33,585 nucleotides of DNA from NCBI GenBank assembly GCA_023386795.1, contig JAEWJB010000151.1, forward strand, positions 1 to 33,585, written 5' to 3'. The DNA comes from Pseudomonadota bacterium (GTDB lineage: Bacteria > Pseudomonadota > Gammaproteobacteria > Xanthomonadales > Xanthomonadaceae). The first letter of the stretch is position 1, and each line of letters starts with the position of its first letter. This document shows, piece by piece, positions 31,581 to 33,585 of the stretch. The position numbers and the translations under genes are program-made. The notes beneath the pieces were generated by a model that saw only the letters and a program-made list of their open reading frames with translations, had not been told where the DNA came from and searched no databases.

Positions 31581-31616
31581 AACGAAAAACGCCGCCTTCG
31601 GGCGGCGTTTTTCGTT
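31581..31616. terminator. Bidirectional intrinsic terminator
   Basis: A perfect 16-base-pair inverted repeat (31581-31596 with 31601-31616) around a TTCG loop. The GC stem GCCGCC/GGCGGC is flanked by AAAAA and TTTTT, so it can end transcription from both the lipoprotein gene on the plus strand and hinT on the minus strand. Confidence 0.95.
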
Positions 31617-31632
31617 TCTCTCCCGGCCGTGC

Positions 31633-31989
31633 TCAGCGGCCGGCCGCGCCGAAGTGGCCCAGCGGTGCGCCCGCCAGCAGGTGCAGGTGGATGTGGAAAA
31701 CGGTCTGGCCGGCATGCTCGCGGCAGTTCATCACGATGCGGTAGCCGTCCTGCGCCAGGCCCTCGCGGCGCGCGTACTCGGCGGCGGCCAGGGCCAGCTT
31801 GCCGATGAGCAGCGCCTGGTCCGGGCGCACGTCGTCCAGCGTCGGGATCGCCTCGTGCTTGGGAATGAAGAGCACGTGCACCGGCGCCTGGGGGGCGATG
31901 TCCTTGAACCCCAGCACGTCCTCGTCTTCGTAGACGATGCTGGCGGGAATTTCGCGGCGGATGATCTTGCCGAAGATCGTGTCGGACAT
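31633..31989 (-). CDS. HIT-family purine nucleotide hydrolase (HinT-like)
   Basis: A 118-aa histidine-triad protein that probably hydrolyses nucleoside phosphoramidates such as adenylated lysine. The triad is HIHLHLL with histidines at 99, 101 and 103. The N-terminal MSDTIFGKIIRREIPASIVY and FKDIAPQAPVHVLFIPK are typical of the HinT branch. The ATG at 31989 has TGGAG upstream. It follows recR by 32 bases and is the last gene of the dnaX operon, ending at the bidirectional terminator. Confidence 0.92.
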   Translation of the reverse strand: MSDTIFGKIIRREIPASIVYEDEDVLGFKDIAPQAPVHVLFIPKHEAIPTLDDVRPDQALLIGKLALAAAEYARREGLAQDGYRIVMNCREHAGQTVFHIHLHLLAGAPLGHFGAAGR

Positions 31990-32021
31990 GGGCGGGCTCC
32001 AGAAGAAATGAAAACGGGCCG

Positions 32022-32621
32022 TTATTCGGGCATCTCGCTGCGGCTGCCGAACGCGTAGGACAACGTACCGCGGTCCACGTATTCCAGTTCGCCGCCCAGC
32101 GGCATGCCCTGGGTGAGGCGGCTCGGCCTTACCCGGTGCTGGCGTGCCAGCTGGCCCAGGTAATGCGCGGTCGCCTCGCCCTCGACGGTGGCGTTGGTGG
32201 CGATGATCAGCTCTTCCACCTCGCCTTGCGACAGGCGCTCGGCCAGGCGATCCAGGCCCAGCTCGCGCGGGCCGATGCCGTCCAGTGGCGAGAGCCGTCC
32301 CTGCAGCACGTAGTACAGGCCGCGGTAGCCGGTGGCATGCTCGATGGCCAGGCGGTCGGCCGGAGATTCCACCACGCACAGCTGCTGGCGGTCGCGGCTG
32401 GCGCTGGCGCAGATCGCGCACAGCGACTGCTCGCTGAAATCCCGGCACAGCGAACAGTGGCCGATGCGCTGCATCGCCTCGGCCAGCACCTCGGCCAGCC
32501 GCTGCCCGCCTTCGCGCTCGCGTTCGAGCAGGTGGTAGGCCATGCGCTGGGCACTCTTTTGCCCGACGCCCGGCAGCACGCGCAGGGACTCGATGAGTTG
32601 TTCGAGCAGGGACAGGCTCAT
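32022..32621 (-). CDS. recR: Recombination mediator protein RecR
   Basis: With RecO and RecF it loads RecA at gaps. The 199-aa protein has a helix-hairpin-helix near residues 10-35 (LRVLPGVGQKSAQRMAYHLL), a four-cysteine zinc finger with Cys56, Cys59, Cys68 and Cys71, and a Toprim domain starting CVVESPADRLAIE and containing GRLSPLDGIGP. The C-terminal tail RLTQGMPLGGELEYVDRGTL is conserved. The ATG at 32621 has only a weak ribosome site; an upstream ATG at 32648 would add nine residues. It follows ybaB by 52 bases in the classic dnaX-ybaB-recR order. Confidence 0.96.
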   Translation of the reverse strand: MSLSLLEQLIESLRVLPGVGQKSAQRMAYHLLEREREGGQRLAEVLAEAMQRIGHCSLCRDFSEQSLCAICASASRDRQQLCVVESPADRLAIEHATGYRGLYYVLQGRLSPLDGIGPRELGLDRLAERLSQGEVEELIIATNATVEGEATAHYLGQLARQHRVRPSRLTQGMPLGGELEYVDRGTLSYAFGSRSEMPE

Positions 32622-32673
32622 GGCGTGGCGATCCGCGTCGCAAGGCACGCGGCGCGGTGGCTCCGGCGCGGGA

Positions 32674-32994
32674 TCAGAACGGCAGCTTCATGCCCGGGGG
32701 CAGCTGCATGCCGGCCGTGGCCGAGCCCATGCGGGCCTTGGATTCGGCGTCGACCTTGTTGGAGGCGTCGTTGAACGCGGCGGCGATCAGGTCTTCGGCC
32801 ATTTCCGGGTCGGCCAGCACGCTCGGGTCAATGCGCACCTTGCGGCACTCCTTGCCGCCCGTGAGGGTCACGCTGACCATGCCGCCGCCGGCGGTGCCGG
32901 TGACTTCCAGCTTGGCCAGTTCTTCCTGGGCGCGCTGCAGGTTCTCCTGCATCTTCTGCGCCTGTTGCATGAGTTGGGCGATGTTGCCGCGCAT
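32674..32994 (-). CDS. YbaB/EbfC nucleoid-associated protein
   Basis: A 106-aa DNA-binding dimer. The N-terminal helix MRGNIAQLMQQAQKMQENL is followed by the beta-strands TGGGMVSVTLTG-like segment (AGGGMVSVTLTGGKECRKVRI) and the C-terminal helix with EDLIAAAFNDASNKV. The length is normal for the family. The ATG at 32994 begins 5 bases after the dnaX stop, so it is probably translated by coupled ribosomes. Confidence 0.95.
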   Translation of the reverse strand: MRGNIAQLMQQAQKMQENLQRAQEELAKLEVTGTAGGGMVSVTLTGGKECRKVRIDPSVLADPEMAEDLIAAAFNDASNKVDAESKARMGSATAGMQLPPGMKLPF

Positions 32995-32999
32995 GGGGT

Positions 33000-33585
33000 T
33001 CACTCTTCGTAAGGACGGATGGAATCGGGCACGACGCGCGCGCCGTGCTGCTGGATCAGGCGCTGGACATTGGGGTCGGCCATGAACGCCGCCTCGGCGG
33101 CGTCCTGCCGCTCGCCCTTCTGGCGATGGGCGCGTTCGTGCAGGGTTTCGGCGCTGCCAGCGCCGGCCTCGATGACGATCTTCGGCGCCTGCCCCAGGGC
33201 GGGCGCCAGCGCCTGTGCCAGTTCGGACAGGGAACGGTCCGAGCGCAGGTATTCGAAGCCGGGGTCCAGCGCCAGGCGCAGCACGCCTTCGCGATGCGAG
33301 AGGAAAGCGGCATGCGCGGCGAGCTGGCGCGAGGGGCCGGAGAGCTGGGCCTGGGCGACCAGTTCCAGCCATTGTTCGGCATCGGCAATGCGGCCATCGA
33401 CCGGTGCGGCCACGGCAGCCGGCGGCGCGGCGACCGGCTCCGGCGGCGGTGCCATCGCCATTTCCGGCATCACCGGGGCGGACACGGGCGCCGGCGGGGC
33501 CGCACGCACGGGGGCGTCATCCACCGCCCACGGCGGCGGATCGTCCTGCGCGGCGCATGCGGGCACGACCGCGGCAGGCTTGGGC
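33000..33585 (-). CDS. dnaX: DNA polymerase III tau subunit, C-terminal part
   Basis: Partial: the gene enters from beyond the right edge of the window and only its last 194 or so codons are seen. They comprise an alanine/proline-rich linker followed by the C-terminal tau domain that contacts the polymerase (ADAEQWLELVAQAQLSGPSRQL and a tail ending VVPDSIRPYEE). The identity rests on this domain and on the following ybaB and recR. The programmed frameshift site that yields the gamma form in some bacteria would lie outside the window and cannot be judged. Confidence 0.9.
   Translation of the reverse strand, partial: PKPAAVVPACAAQDDPPPWAVDDAPVRAAPPAPVSAPVMPEMAMAPPPEPVAAPPAAVAAPVDGRIADAEQWLELVAQAQLSGPSRQLAAHAAFLSHREGVLRLALDPGFEYLRSDRSLSELAQALAPALGQAPKIVIEAGAGSAETLHERAHRQKGERQDAAEAAFMADPNVQRLIQQHGARVVPDSIRPYEE

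Overview
This is a GC-rich chromosomal window that looks like a member of the Xanthomonadaceae (Lysobacter, Luteimonas, Pseudoxanthomonas, Thermomonas or a relative). The evidence is the gene order yceD-rpmF-fabH-fabD-fabG-acpP-fabF-pabB-mltG-tmk-holB-pilZ, the PIAGT-type PabB, the lack of a PrpD-type dehydratase in the 2-methylcitrate cluster, and a short palindromic repeat at the left edge of a type common in this family. The genus is an inference. I see no insertion sequence, phage gene, CRISPR array or integrase. Every gap between genes is shorter than about 160 bases, so there are no large empty stretches.

Left part (1-10.6 kb): a small membrane protein is followed by a complete propionate (2-methylcitrate cycle) operon on the minus strand, transcribed prpB-prpC-acnD-SRPBCC gene-prpF. 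Divergent from prpB is an unusual gene encoding a MerR-like DNA-binding domain fused to a citrate-synthase-like domain that keeps all catalytic residues. The 113-base gap between them carries nested inverted repeats. No PrpR-type regulator is present, so the fusion is the natural candidate for a sensor-regulator of the operon. Next come a zinc-ribbon membrane protein, a stand-alone CHAD protein, a YcxB-like protein and another small membrane protein.

Middle (10.6-22.5 kb, nearly all minus strand): tRNA-Val(CAC) with its own promoter and terminator, then one long cluster. Read in the direction of transcription it starts with yceD and rpmF (ribosome and large subunit), passes through fatty acid synthesis (fabH, a kinase-like gene, fabD, fabG, acpP, fabF), folate (pabB), peptidoglycan (mltG), DNA precursors and replication (tmk, holB) and type IV pili (pilZ). 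plsX, found between rpmF and fabH in many proteobacteria, is missing. A degenerate kinase-like membrane protein sits between fabH and fabD. Many of the intercistronic gaps hold a GC-rich hairpin, and acpP is bracketed by two hairpins with U-tracts. maf/yceF is divergent from yceD.

Right part (22.5-33.6 kb): a minus-strand trio of membrane glycosyltransferase genes (a PMT/ArnT-like enzyme with an extra C-terminal beta-domain, a GtrB-like GT2, and a polytopic GT-C-like protein). Divergent from it is a plus-strand operon of moxR, DUF58, a TgpA-type transglutaminase and a Slp-family lipoprotein. A perfect 16-bp bidirectional terminator separates this from the minus-strand replication and repair operon dnaX (partial)-ybaB-recR-hinT. 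Start codons were chosen from Shine-Dalgarno matches, gene overlaps and remembered family N-termini; functions rest on motif recognition without database searches.
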